A stretch of 64,000 nt of DNA from Alteromonas sp. 1_MG-2023 (GTDB taxonomy: Bacteria; Pseudomonadota; Gammaproteobacteria; Enterobacterales; Alteromonadaceae): the NCBI RefSeq assembly GCF_030547075.1, contig NZ_JAUOQH010000007.1, positions 1 through 64,000 of the forward strand. Reading direction: 5' to 3'. The notes beneath the pieces are model-generated. The model was not told the origin of the DNA. It worked only from the letters and a program-made list of their open reading frames with translations, and ran no database searches. Position numbers and translations under genes: made by a program. The first letter of the stretch is position 1. Every line of letters starts with the position of its first letter. Shown here piece after piece: positions 8,824-16,835 of this stretch.

Positions 8824-9522
8824 GTGTAACCCCTTTGCGAGAGTGTTTAGTGTCGAAAGTTTATTGTTTTAGGCCGCTTCACATTCTCTTTGGAACGTTG
8901 AAAACCAATTGACTCACAAATAGAGGGCGTTACGAAGCGTAACATTTAGCTGATTTATGGATATCCTTGATGAAAGTGGCGTGTATCCCTACTGGTTTTA
9001 AATGTCACTTTCTCTACCCTACCAGCCCCCATCTACTCACGACTGGAGTTTTGGCTTGAAGACTGGAAAAATATAATACTGGCTTCCTTTTGGCTTGCAT
9101 AGCTAAATATTGCACTTTTATTAAAATGACTCTTTAAAATCTGACTGAATGGTTAACATACAAAGCATTGAAAAATGAATTATCCCAAGCCTATAAAAAC
9201 AATATAATTCAGATGCTTAACAACAAAACAAAAAGGATGAAAAACAACCTAAAATTGGTAAAAATTGTTGACCAAATAGACAATTATTTTTATTGAAATT
9301 GTAAGGATTAAGTCAAGTTTGTTTGCGATATACCCAACTTATTACATGCAAATATGTCTATCTCGCAGCAGAAATAACCCTCCTTGTGAAAATCTCTTGC
9401 CAAAAGAAATTGGATATTTTAAACAAGTTACCAATACCGTTTCAATATAAGCTGTGTTTATTACCGTCCCGCCTTATTTCCTCTCATTCAGTTTCTTGTG
9501 TTATTAATTTATCACCACTACT

Positions 9523-9532
9523 TTGTCGACAA
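9523..9532. promoter_or_regulatory. GntR-type operator, distal copy (TTGTCGACAA)
   Basis: Perfect 10-base palindrome upstream of the regulator gene. Its centre is 53 bases (five helical turns) from the centre of the second copy, so two dimers would sit on one face of the DNA. Confidence 0.7.
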
Positions 9533-9574
9533 TATAACCCCAATTTGGTTGACCCAGCCAGAAAAAAGGCCTAA

Positions 9575-9586
9575 ATTGTCGACAAT
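9575..9586. promoter_or_regulatory. GntR-type operator, proximal copy (ATTGTCGACAAT)
   Basis: Perfect 12-base palindrome ending 22 bases before the proposed TTG start of the regulator. A site here would block transcription of the whole operon and gives autoregulation. A third TTGTCGACAA lies inside the regulator gene at 9729-9738, and a one-mismatch version at 11082-11091 in prpB; the latter may be chance coding sequence. Confidence 0.72.
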
Positions 9587-9608
9587 AGAGTTTATAGAGA
9601 TATGTTCA

Positions 9609-10283
9609 TTGTCGATTCAATTAGATGTTGAAAAGCCCATAACTAACGCAGATCGTACTTTTTACCAACTGCGCAACGATATAGTGGAAGGCGCTATCCT
9701 TGCTGGCTCTAAACTTAGTGAAACCGAGTTGTCGACAAAATACGAGGTTAGCCGTGCCGTTATTCGCGAAGGTATTAATCGACTCACTGCGTGCCACTTG
9801 GTTGAACGCAAAGCCAATGTAGGCGCAAAAGTCGTCTCCCTCACGCCAGAAGGGCTCATTCAGCTTTACCAAGTGCGAGAAGCGTTAGAAGGTATGGCTG
9901 CACGTCTTGCCGCTAGGCATATGAACGATGAAGAAATTGTCTCGTTGCAAGGGCTGCTAGATTCCCATTTCAACACAGTTAAAGATGCACAGCTTTATTA
10001 CCAAGAAGCGGGGGATGTAGATTTTCATTACCGCATTGTTACTGGTAGTAAAAATAGCCATCTGATTAGCGTATTAATAGATGGGCTATATCATCTTGTA
10101 CGCATGTATCGCGTTCAACTCGGTATGGCCGGCCCTCGGGTTAGCACTGCTTTTGATGAACATAGACACATTGTGAATGCTATTGCGAATCGCGATGAAG
10201 AGCTAGCCGAAATGCTAATGCGCCGCCATATTCTTTATTCAAAGAACAATATTGAAAACAAACTTAGTCCCACACCAACCTAA
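9609..10283 (+). CDS. GntR-family (FadR/FCD) transcriptional regulator of the methylcitrate operon
   Basis: A protein of 224 residues from a TTG start at 9609 with AGAGA eight bases upstream. Longer starts (GTG 9498) would translate through the two operator palindromes. N-terminal winged helix about 10-75 (recognition region KYEVSRAVIREGINRLTA), C-terminal FCD ligand-binding helical domain 85-215 with the conserved Asp/His metal-binding positions (DVDFHYRIV and the late DEHRHIVNAI). Known GntR-type regulators of methylcitrate genes repress until propionyl-CoA-derived methylcitrate or a similar signal binds; the ligand here is inferred. It lies 23 bases upstream of prpB and is co-directional, so it probably represses its own operon. 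Confidence 0.85.
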   Translation: MSIQLDVEKPITNADRTFYQLRNDIVEGAILAGSKLSETELSTKYEVSRAVIREGINRLTACHLVERKANVGAKVVSLTPEGLIQLYQVREALEGMAARLAARHMNDEEIVSLQGLLDSHFNTVKDAQLYYQEAGDVDFHYRIVTGSKNSHLISVLIDGLYHLVRMYRVQLGMAGPRVSTAFDEHRHIVNAIANRDEELAEMLMRRHILYSKNNIENKLSPTPT

Positions 10284-10306
10284 TTTGAAACCAGAGAGTG
10301 TTATTT

Positions 10307-11182
10307 ATGAGTGCAGGAAAGAAATTCAGACAAGCACTGGCCGACAATAAGCCACTGCAAATATTAGGCACCATTAATGCCTATACCGCCATGATGGCAA
10401 AATCTATCGGCCACAAAGCGATATACCTCTCAGGTGGCGGCGTTGCAAATGCTTCATACGGTTTACCCGATTTGGGCATGACATCACTTAACGACGTGAT
10501 TGTTGATGTACAACGCATCACATCAGCTTGTGATTTGCCGTTATTGGTAGATATAGACACGGGCTGGGGCGGCGCATTTAATATTGCAAAAACCATTCGC
10601 GATATGGAAAAAGCAGGCGCAGCGGCTGTACATATGGAAGATCAGGTAGCGCAAAAGCGTTGCGGTCATCGCCCTAACAAAGAAATTGTGAGCACTGAAG
10701 AAATGGTCGACCGCATTAAAGCCGCGGTAGATGCTAGAACAGACCCCGACTTTTTCATTATGGCCCGTACTGATTCTTTCGCACAAGAAGGGTTAGAAAA
10801 AGCCATTGAACGTGCCAAAGCTTATGTAGCAGCAGGCGCTGATGGCATATTCGCAGAAGCAGTAAAAACTGAAGAGCATTACCGCGCATTTTCAGAAGCG
10901 TTAGACGTACCTATTCTTGCCAATATTACCGAGTTTGGACAAACCGAACTATGGAACAAAAAGCAACTTGGCGAATGGGGTGCCGCGATGGTGCTTTATC
11001 CACTAAGCGCATTCCGCGCCATGAACAAAGCTGCTGAAAACGTCTACCAATCAATACTTGATAATGGCGATCAAAAGGCCGTTGTCGACACCATGCAAAC
11101 TCGCATGGACTTATACGATTACCTTGGCTACCACGACTACGAGCAAAAGCTCGACGAACTGTTCGCCAAAGGCAAAGGCTAA
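10307..11182 (+). CDS. prpB: 2-methylisocitrate lyase
   Basis: Cleaves 2-methylisocitrate to pyruvate and succinate, the last step of the methylcitrate cycle. A protein of 291 residues, the family's normal length. The isocitrate lyase/PEP mutase signature K-R-C-G-H is present in [15 protein letters not shown], with the catalytic Cys; the substrate loop [17 protein letters not shown] is also typical. I chose the ATG at 10307 (AGAGAG about nine bases upstream) over the GTG at 10298. Followed not directly by prpC but by a 262-base spacer containing a large hairpin repeat, which may separate mRNA levels of prpB from the rest. Confidence 0.96.
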   Translation: MSAGKKFRQALADNKPLQILGTINAYTAMMAKSIGHKAIYLSGGGVANASYGLPDLGMTSLNDVIVDVQRITSACDLPLLVDIDTGWGGAFNIAKTIRDMEKAGAAAVHMEDQVAQKRCGHRPNKEIVSTEEMVDRIKAAVDARTDPDFFIMARTDSFAQEGLEKAIERAKAYVAAGADGIFAEAVKTEEHYRAFSEALDVPILANITEFGQTELWNKKQLGEWGAAMVLYPLSAFRAMNKAAENVYQSILDNGDQKAVVDTMQTRMDLYDYLGYHDYEQKLDELFAKGKG

Positions 11183-11211
11183 CGGCTGGCGGCTGAAGCC
11201 GCTTTGGCTGA

Positions 11212-11311
11212 GGAGGCAGGGATACGGCGCTGCCACGCCGTAAACCCATCCATGGGGGCTCCGCCTCGGCATCCATGCCTCGGAGGGGCAGCGCTCGTAT
11301 TCCCTGCCTCC
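11212..11311 (+). repeat. Structured dispersed repeat, copy 1 (prpB-prpC spacer)
   Basis: Outer arms GGAGGCAGGGATACG/GCGCTGCC and their near-perfect complement at 11287-11311 enclose a core: CACGCCGTAAA, hairpin CCCATCCATGGG, then CTCCG...GCATCCATGC...CGGAG. The same core recurs at 15.2 and 42.8 kb with completely different outer arms. A small separate hairpin (GCGGCT/AGCCGC) precedes it at 11189-11202. The element lies in the transcribed spacer of the prp operon, in the same orientation as the genes. Confidence 0.8.
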
Positions 11312-11444
11312 ACATCCGCGGCCTCGAGCGACAATTTGTAACGAGTAATATTTTGTTAAAAACAGCGATTGTTGATATCGATTGTTGAATTAGAAAACTA
11401 AACAAACTTTTGTACCTTACATACACAAGACCGGAGACAACAAG

Positions 11445-12569
11445 ATGGCTAAACAATTAAGTGGCGCGGGATTACGCGGCCAAGTTGCAGGAAAAACAGC
11501 ACTGTCTACTGTCGGCGTATCAGGTTCTGGCCTGACATACCGTGGTTACGATGTAAAAGATTTAGCAGCCAGTTGCCAATTTGAAGAGGTGGCTTATCTT
11601 ATTTTGAAAGGCAAATTACCTACCCAATCCGAGTTAGATGAATACAAAACCTTACTTCGTGGTATGCGCGGATTACCTCAGGCCCTTAAAGATGTACTAG
11701 AGCGTATTCCAAAAGACGCCCATCCTATGGATGTACTTCGTACGGGTTGTTCTATGTTGGGTAACCTTGAAATGGAAAACGATTTCAGTGAGCAGGCCCA
11801 TGCTACCGACCGCATGTTGGCCTGCTTCCCAAGCATTATCTGTTATTGGTATCGCTTTACTCACGATGGCGTTCGTATTGATGTAGAAACCGATGACGAT
11901 TCTATCGGTGGTCATTTCTTGCATATGCTACACGGCGAAAAACCACGTGAGCTACATGAACAAGTGATGCATGTTTCACTTATTTTGTACGCAGAGCACG
12001 AATTCAACGCCTCTACTTTTACCGCTCGCGTGTGTGCCTCAACCTTATCTGACATGCACTCATGTGTCACTGGTGCTATTGGCTCACTTCGCGGTCCATT
12101 ACATGGCGGCGCGAACGAAGCAGCCATGGAAATGATTGAAGGCTTTACATCGGCAGACGACGCTGAAGAAAAAATGATGGCTATGCTAGCCCGTAAAGAC
12201 AAAATTATGGGCTTTGGTCATGCTATTTATTCTGAGTCTGACCCACGTAACGAGATTATTAAAGGCTGGTCTGAAAAGCTTGCAGCCGATGTGGGTGACG
12301 ATGTGCTTTACCCTGTTTCTGTTCGCTGTGAAGAAGTGATGTGGCGTGAGAAGAAATTGTTCTGTAACGCTGATTTCTTCCATGCATCAGCCTATAACTT
12401 TATGGGTATTCCTACTAAGTTGTTTACTCCTATATTCGTAATGTCTCGCCTAACAGGCTGGGCTGCCCACGTGATGGAACAGCGCGCTGACAACCGCATT
12501 ATTCGCCCATCAGCGGAGTACACCGGTGAAGATATTCGTGACGTACCTCCTATGTCTGAACGTAGTTAA
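11445..12569 (+). CDS. prpC: 2-methylcitrate synthase
   Basis: Condenses propionyl-CoA with oxaloacetate to give 2-methylcitrate in the cytoplasm. A protein of 374 residues, the size of short bacterial citrate-synthase-family enzymes. Active-site elements seen: GPLHGGANEAAMEM (first catalytic His), MGFGHAIYSESDPR (second His and an Arg), and the C-terminal RPSAEYTG. Position between prpB and acnD makes methylcitrate synthase far more likely than citrate synthase. The ATG at 11445 has GGAG nine bases upstream. Only 18 bases separate it from acnD. Confidence 0.96.
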   Translation: MAKQLSGAGLRGQVAGKTALSTVGVSGSGLTYRGYDVKDLAASCQFEEVAYLILKGKLPTQSELDEYKTLLRGMRGLPQALKDVLERIPKDAHPMDVLRTGCSMLGNLEMENDFSEQAHATDRMLACFPSIICYWYRFTHDGVRIDVETDDDSIGGHFLHMLHGEKPRELHEQVMHVSLILYAEHEFNASTFTARVCASTLSDMHSCVTGAIGSLRGPLHGGANEAAMEMIEGFTSADDAEEKMMAMLARKDKIMGFGHAIYSESDPRNEIIKGWSEKLAADVGDDVLYPVSVRCEEVMWREKKLFCNADFFHASAYNFMGIPTKLFTPIFVMSRLTGWAAHVMEQRADNRIIRPSAEYTGEDIRDVPPMSERS

Positions 12570-12587
12570 TGACTAAGGCTTAAAATC

Positions 12588-15188
12588 ATGAGTAATATGA
12601 ATTACGAATACCGAAAACCTTTGCCTGGCGCCGGAATCGATTTTTTCGATACCCGCGAGGCAGTGGAAGCCATTGAACCTGGCGCCTACGACAAACTTCC
12701 TTACACCTCTCGTGTATTTGCTGAAAACTTAGTGCGCCGTTGTAACCCTGCCGCGTTAACCGAGTCACTCAAGCAGTTTATTTACCGCAAGAACGACTTG
12801 GATTTTCCGTGGTTTCCTGCCCGCGTGGTATGCCACGATATTTTAGGGCAAACCGCGTTAGTCGACTTGGCCGGTTTACGAGATGCCATTGCCGCAAAAG
12901 GCGGCGACCCGGCGAAAGTAAACCCAGTCGTGCCTACTCAGTTAATTGTCGATCACTCATTAGCCGTTGAGCATGCGGGTTTCGAACCCGACGCGTTTGA
13001 AAAAAACCGCGCTATTGAAGACAGACGTAACGACGACCGTTTTCATTTTATCGACTGGACTAAATTAGCGTTTAAAAACGTGGATGTGATACCGCCCGGT
13101 AACGGCATCATGCACCAAATCAATTTAGAGCGTATGTCGCCGGTTATTCAGTCTCGCGATGGTGTAGCCTTTCCAGATACTTTAGTTGGTACCGACAGCC
13201 ATACCCCTCATGTTGACGCATTAGGGGTAATTGCTATTGGTGTAGGCGGCCTTGAAGCAGAAAGCGTTATGCTAGGGCGCGCCTCTTACATGCGTCTTCC
13301 TGACATTGTAGGTGTTGAGCTTACCGGTAAGCCACAGCCCAATATTACTGCTACCGATATTGTATTGGCCCTTACCGAGTTCTTACGTAAAGAGCGCGTG
13401 GTGTCTTCTTATTTGGAATTTTATGGCGAGGGTACTACGCACCTCACCCTTGGCGATCGCGCCACTATTTCAAACATGACCCCCGAATACGGCGCTACCG
13501 CGGCGATGTTCTACATTGACCAGCAAACCATCGATTATTTGCGTTTAACGGGCCGAGAAGAAAAGCAAATTGCGTTGGTTGAACAGTACGCGAAGCACAC
13601 CGGTTTATGGGCAGATTCATTAGCCAGTGCCGAGTACGAACGTGTTCTCACCTTCGATTTATCCTCTGTAGGTCGCAACATGGCTGGTCCATCGAATCCA
13701 CATGCCCGTTTAGCCACCAGCGATTTGGCGCAGCGCGGTGTTGCTAGTGCATGGGAACAAGAAGAAGGCAAAATGCCTGATGGCGCGGTCATTATTGCTG
13801 CCATTACCAGTTGTACCAATACATCTAACCCTCGTAACGTGATTGCCGCAGGCTTAATTGCTCGCAATGCAAACCAACGTGGTTTAACCCGTAAACCTTG
13901 GGTAAAAAGTTCCCTAGCCCCTGGTTCTAAAGCAGTAAAACTGTATTTGGAAGAAGCCAATTTAATGGGCGAACTAGAACAGTTAGGCTTTGGTGTAGTG
14001 GCCTTTGCCTGCACAACCTGCAACGGTATGAGCGGCGCGCTAGACCCCAAAATTCAGCAAGAAATTATAGACCGCGACTTATACGCCACAGCTGTGCTTT
14101 CTGGTAATCGTAACTTCGATGGCCGTATTCACCCGTATGCGAAACAAGCCTTTTTGGCCTCACCGCCATTAGTGGTGGCCTACGCTATTGCGGGCACTGT
14201 CCGGTTTGATATTGAAAAAGACGTGCTAGGTATTGATAACGACGGTAACCCGGTCACGCTTAAAGATATTTGGCCAAGCGATGAAGAGATTGATGCCATT
14301 GTCGCGCAAAGCGTAAAACCAGAGCATTTTCGTAAAGTGTACGAGCCTATGTTCGACTTAAAAGTGAATACTGGCAGCGACATTAGCCCGCTATACGATT
14401 GGCGTGAAATGAGCACCTATATTCGCCGCCCACCTTATTGGGAAGGCGCGATGGATGCTGAACGTACCATGACGGGTATGCGTCCGCTGGCTATATTAGG
14501 CGACAATATTACTACCGATCATTTATCGCCCTCGAACGCAATTATGGCAGCTAGTGCAGCAGGTGAGTATTTGGCGAAAATGGGGTTGCCAGAAGAAGAC
14601 TTTAACTCTTATGCCACCCACAGGGGCGATCATTTAACGGCGCTTCGCGCCACCCTTGCGAACCCGAAAGTGTTCAACGAGATGGTGCTTGAAAATGGCG
14701 AAGTGAAGCAAGGTTCGCTTGCTCGCATTGAGCCAGAAGGCAAAGTGGTTCGCATGTGGGAAGCCATTGAAGCCTACATGGAGCGCAGACAGCCACTGAT
14801 TATTGTGGCGGGTGCAGACTATGGTCAGGGCTCTTCACGTGATTGGGCTGCCAAAGGTGTACGTTTAGCTGGGGTTGAAGTGATTGCCGCAGAAGGCTTC
14901 GAGCGTATTCACCGTACCAACTTGCTTGGCATGGGTGTATTGCCCCTTGAGTTTAAACCGGGCACAACCCGCAAAACGCTTGAGCTTGATGGCACTGAAA
15001 CCTACGACGTTAAAGGCGATCCTGCACCGGGTGCAACTTTAACCTTAGTGGTGAATCGTGCCAATGGTGAAACTCTAGACGTACCAGTAACCTGTCGCTT
15101 AGATACCGCAGAAGAGGTATCGATTTACAGCGCAGGCGGTGTACTTCAGCGTTTTGCCAAAGACTTCTTAGAAGCTGAAGCTACGTAG
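12588..15188 (+). CDS. acnD: 2-methylcitrate dehydratase, Fe/S-dependent
   Basis: Aconitase-family enzyme that dehydrates 2-methylcitrate to a 2-methylaconitate isomer; it works with PrpF and replaces PrpD. A protein of 866 residues, matching AcnD. Cluster ligands are the Cys of AITSCTNTSNP and the two of FACTTCNGMSG; the swivelling C-terminal domain carries GADYGQGSSRDWAAKG. The N-terminal DSHTPHVDALGVIAIGVGG is typical of the aconitase A group. Start ATG 12588 with a weak AAGG upstream. The neighbouring prpF, separated by a second structured repeat, supports AcnD over housekeeping aconitase. Confidence 0.96.
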   Translation: MSNMNYEYRKPLPGAGIDFFDTREAVEAIEPGAYDKLPYTSRVFAENLVRRCNPAALTESLKQFIYRKNDLDFPWFPARVVCHDILGQTALVDLAGLRDAIAAKGGDPAKVNPVVPTQLIVDHSLAVEHAGFEPDAFEKNRAIEDRRNDDRFHFIDWTKLAFKNVDVIPPGNGIMHQINLERMSPVIQSRDGVAFPDTLVGTDSHTPHVDALGVIAIGVGGLEAESVMLGRASYMRLPDIVGVELTGKPQPNITATDIVLALTEFLRKERVVSSYLEFYGEGTTHLTLGDRATISNMTPEYGATAAMFYIDQQTIDYLRLTGREEKQIALVEQYAKHTGLWADSLASAEYERVLTFDLSSVGRNMAGPSNPHARLATSDLAQRGVASAWEQEEGKMPDGAVIIAAITSCTNTSNPRNVIAAGLIARNANQRGLTRKPWVKSSLAPGSKAVKLYLEEANLMGELEQLGFGVVAFACTTCNGMSGALDPKIQQEIIDRDLYATAVLSGNRNFDGRIHPYAKQAFLASPPLVVAYAIAGTVRFDIEKDVLGIDNDGNPVTLKDIWPSDEEIDAIVAQSVKPEHFRKVYEPMFDLKVNTGSDISPLYDWREMSTYIRRPPYWEGAMDAERTMTGMRPLAILGDNITTDHLSPSNAIMAASAAGEYLAKMGLPEEDFNSYATHRGDHLTALRATLANPKVFNEMVLENGEVKQGSLARIEPEGKVVRMWEAIEAYMERRQPLIIVAGADYGQGSSRDWAAKGVRLAGVEVIAAEGFERIHRTNLLGMGVLPLEFKPGTTRKTLELDGTETYDVKGDPAPGATLTLVVNRANGETLDVPVTCRLDTAEEVSIYSAGGVLQRFAKDFLEAEAT

Positions 15189-15199
15189 TTATCGCTGGG

Positions 15200-15310
15200 A
15201 CAGGGGAAAGTAATGTCGGTACAGGGCACGCCGTAAATACGTCCCTGTAGTCTCCCAATTCGCATCCATGCGAATCGAGGGCCCTGAACCGACATTACCT
15301 TTCCCCTTTG
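15200..15310 (+). repeat. Structured dispersed repeat, copy 2 (acnD-prpF spacer)
   Basis: Left arm CAGGGGAAAGTAATGTCGG with TACAGGGC, right arm its complement at 15279-15310 (one extra base and one mismatch). The core keeps GCACGCCGTAAA, a hairpin TACGTCCCTGTA in the position of CCCATCCATGGG of copy 1, then ATTCGCATCCATGCGAAT and GAGGG. The stems differ from copy 1 but complementarity is kept, evidence that structure rather than sequence is conserved. The rest of this 331-base acnD-prpF spacer shows nothing else I can assign. Confidence 0.8.
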
Positions 15311-15519
15311 CATCCTCCAACAACGTTAATTAGAAGATGGATTTAGGTGATGGATTTAGAGGTTGTTGAGGATTTAAATGTTTCCCTTCTCTAACTACAG
15401 TATGGATTGGTGTGTTTTGAGCGGGGCTTAATCGTTATCACTGTTAGTAAATAAGCAACCAATCATCGTAACCAATCTTTGCCACCAATAATCGCCACCA
15501 TTCAACAAAGGAATAACCA

Positions 15520-16698
15520 ATGAAGCATGCTCCTCAAATTCGTGTACCGGCTACTTATATGCGTGGTGGTACAAGTAAAGGTGTGTTCTTTAACGTATCT
15601 GATTTACCCGAAGCGGCGCAGCAGCCTGGGCCGGCGCGAGATGCGCTTTTATTGCGTGTGATTGGCAGCCCAGATCCTTACGGTAAACAAACCGATGGCA
15701 TGGGCGGTGCTACATCGAGCACCAGCAAAACCGTGCTTATTAGTAAAAGCGAGCGCGACGGCTACGATGTTGACTACTTATTTGGTCAAGTCTCTATCGA
15801 CAAACCTTTTGTAGATTGGAGCGGTAACTGCGGTAACTTAACTGCCGCTGTGGGCGCATTTGCAATCAATAATGGGTTGGTCGATGCCAGTAAAATTCCA
15901 GACAACGGCGTTGCCGTAGTAAATATTTGGCAAGCTAATATCAACAAAGCCATTATTGCCAAGGTGCCTATTACTAATGGTGAAGTGCAAGAAACTGGCG
16001 ACTTTGAGTTAGATGGGGTGACATTTCCAGCCGCTGAAGTTGAAGTGGCTTTTGTCGACCCAGCCGATGGTGAAGGGGCGATTTTCCCTACTGGCCGTTT
16101 AGTCGATACTCTTGAAGTGCCTGATGTAGGCTCCTTCAGCGCCACTATGATAAACGCAGGTATTCCTACTATCTTCATTAACGCTGAAGATATTGGCTAC
16201 ACGGGTACCGAACTGCAAGATAACATTAATAATGATGATGCCGCCCTAGCCAAGTTTGAAGCTATTCGTGCTTATGGCGCAGTTAAAATGGGGCTAATTA
16301 ACGATATTGGAGAAGCAGTCACACGCCAGCATACCCCCAAGGTAGCTATGGTTGCGCCACCTAAGGGCTATAAGGCTTCTAGTGGTAAAGACATTTTGGG
16401 AAATGACATTGATGTACTCGTGCGCGCCATGTCTATGGGTAAGCTGCATCACGCCATGATGGGCACCGCCGCTGTGGCCATTGCAGCAGCCGCTGCTATC
16501 CCTGGCACACTCGTAAACCTTGCGGCTGGCGGCACAGAGCGTGAAGCCGTTGTTTTCGGGCACCCATCAGGCACCTTGCGTGTAGGTGCGAAAGCTAGCT
16601 TCGAAAATGATAAATGGAACATTGAACAAGCGGTTATGAGCAGAAGCGCTCGGATTTTGATGGAAGGCTGGGTGCGGGTGCCAAAAGAGCAAAGTTAA
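15520..16698 (+). CDS. prpF: AcnD-accessory protein, 2-methylaconitate isomerase
   Basis: Isomerises trans-2-methylaconitate so the product of AcnD can be rehydrated to 2-methylisocitrate. A protein of 392 residues with the two-domain diaminopimelate-epimerase-like fold of the PrpF family; visible blocks are YMRGGTSKGVFF at the N-terminus, GNCGNLTAAVGAFAI near residue 108 and HPSGTLRVGA near the C-terminus. AAGGA precedes the ATG at a good distance. It ends the prp operon; a terminator follows at 16725. Aconitase of the housekeeping type would supply the last hydration and is not in this window. Confidence 0.95.
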   Translation: MKHAPQIRVPATYMRGGTSKGVFFNVSDLPEAAQQPGPARDALLLRVIGSPDPYGKQTDGMGGATSSTSKTVLISKSERDGYDVDYLFGQVSIDKPFVDWSGNCGNLTAAVGAFAINNGLVDASKIPDNGVAVVNIWQANINKAIIAKVPITNGEVQETGDFELDGVTFPAAEVEVAFVDPADGEGAIFPTGRLVDTLEVPDVGSFSATMINAGIPTIFINAEDIGYTGTELQDNINNDDAALAKFEAIRAYGAVKMGLINDIGEAVTRQHTPKVAMVAPPKGYKASSGKDILGNDIDVLVRAMSMGKLHHAMMGTAAVAIAAAAAIPGTLVNLAAGGTEREAVVFGHPSGTLRVGAKASFENDKWNIEQAVMSRSARILMEGWVRVPKEQS

Positions 16699-16724
16699 AC
16701 TACGATTATCTGTATATGAAATTT

Positions 16725-16793
16725 AAAAGCGGTATTGAGTCCCTATACTTCAGTATAATTTTCTGATTTGAAGGCGATTTTATACCGCTTTTT
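16725..16793 (+). terminator. Terminator of the prp operon
   Basis: Outer stem AAAAGCGGTAT (16725-16735) pairs with ATACCGCTTTT (16782-16792), followed by more T. An inner hairpin TATAC/GTATA lies in the loop. The complete pairing of long arms plus the T tract support a rho-independent terminator after prpF. Confidence 0.7.
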
Positions 16794-16835
16794 CGTTATC
16801 CTCTTCTTTATTAAATTTACGGGTTAAACGAAATT

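Larger units (their letters stand above)
8824..9608. other. Divergent intergenic region between TonB receptor and methylcitrate regulator
   Basis: No gene supported. The region is AT-rich (especially 9110-9330) and holds the two palindromes at 9523 and 9575, plus an imperfect TTGTTGACC followed by TAGACAATT around 9265-9284. Promoters for both flanking genes must lie here. An in-frame GTG at 9498 would extend the regulator through both palindromes, which I consider wrong. Confidence 0.5.

Noticed and set aside
11082-11091. Fourth TTGTCGACAA-type operator, in prpB
   Set aside because: One mismatch and fully explained by the codons for Val-Val-Asp-Thr; kept only as a remark.
10926-11456. Minus-strand open frame of 176 residues across the prpB end and hairpin repeat
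   Set aside because: It is antisense to prpB and runs through the hairpin element; composition (Arg/Pro/Trp-rich) and lack of a ribosome site mark it as a shadow.
13535-14050. Minus-strand open frame of 171 residues inside acnD
   Set aside because: Fully antisense to a well-conserved enzyme gene, with no start signal or recognisable domain.
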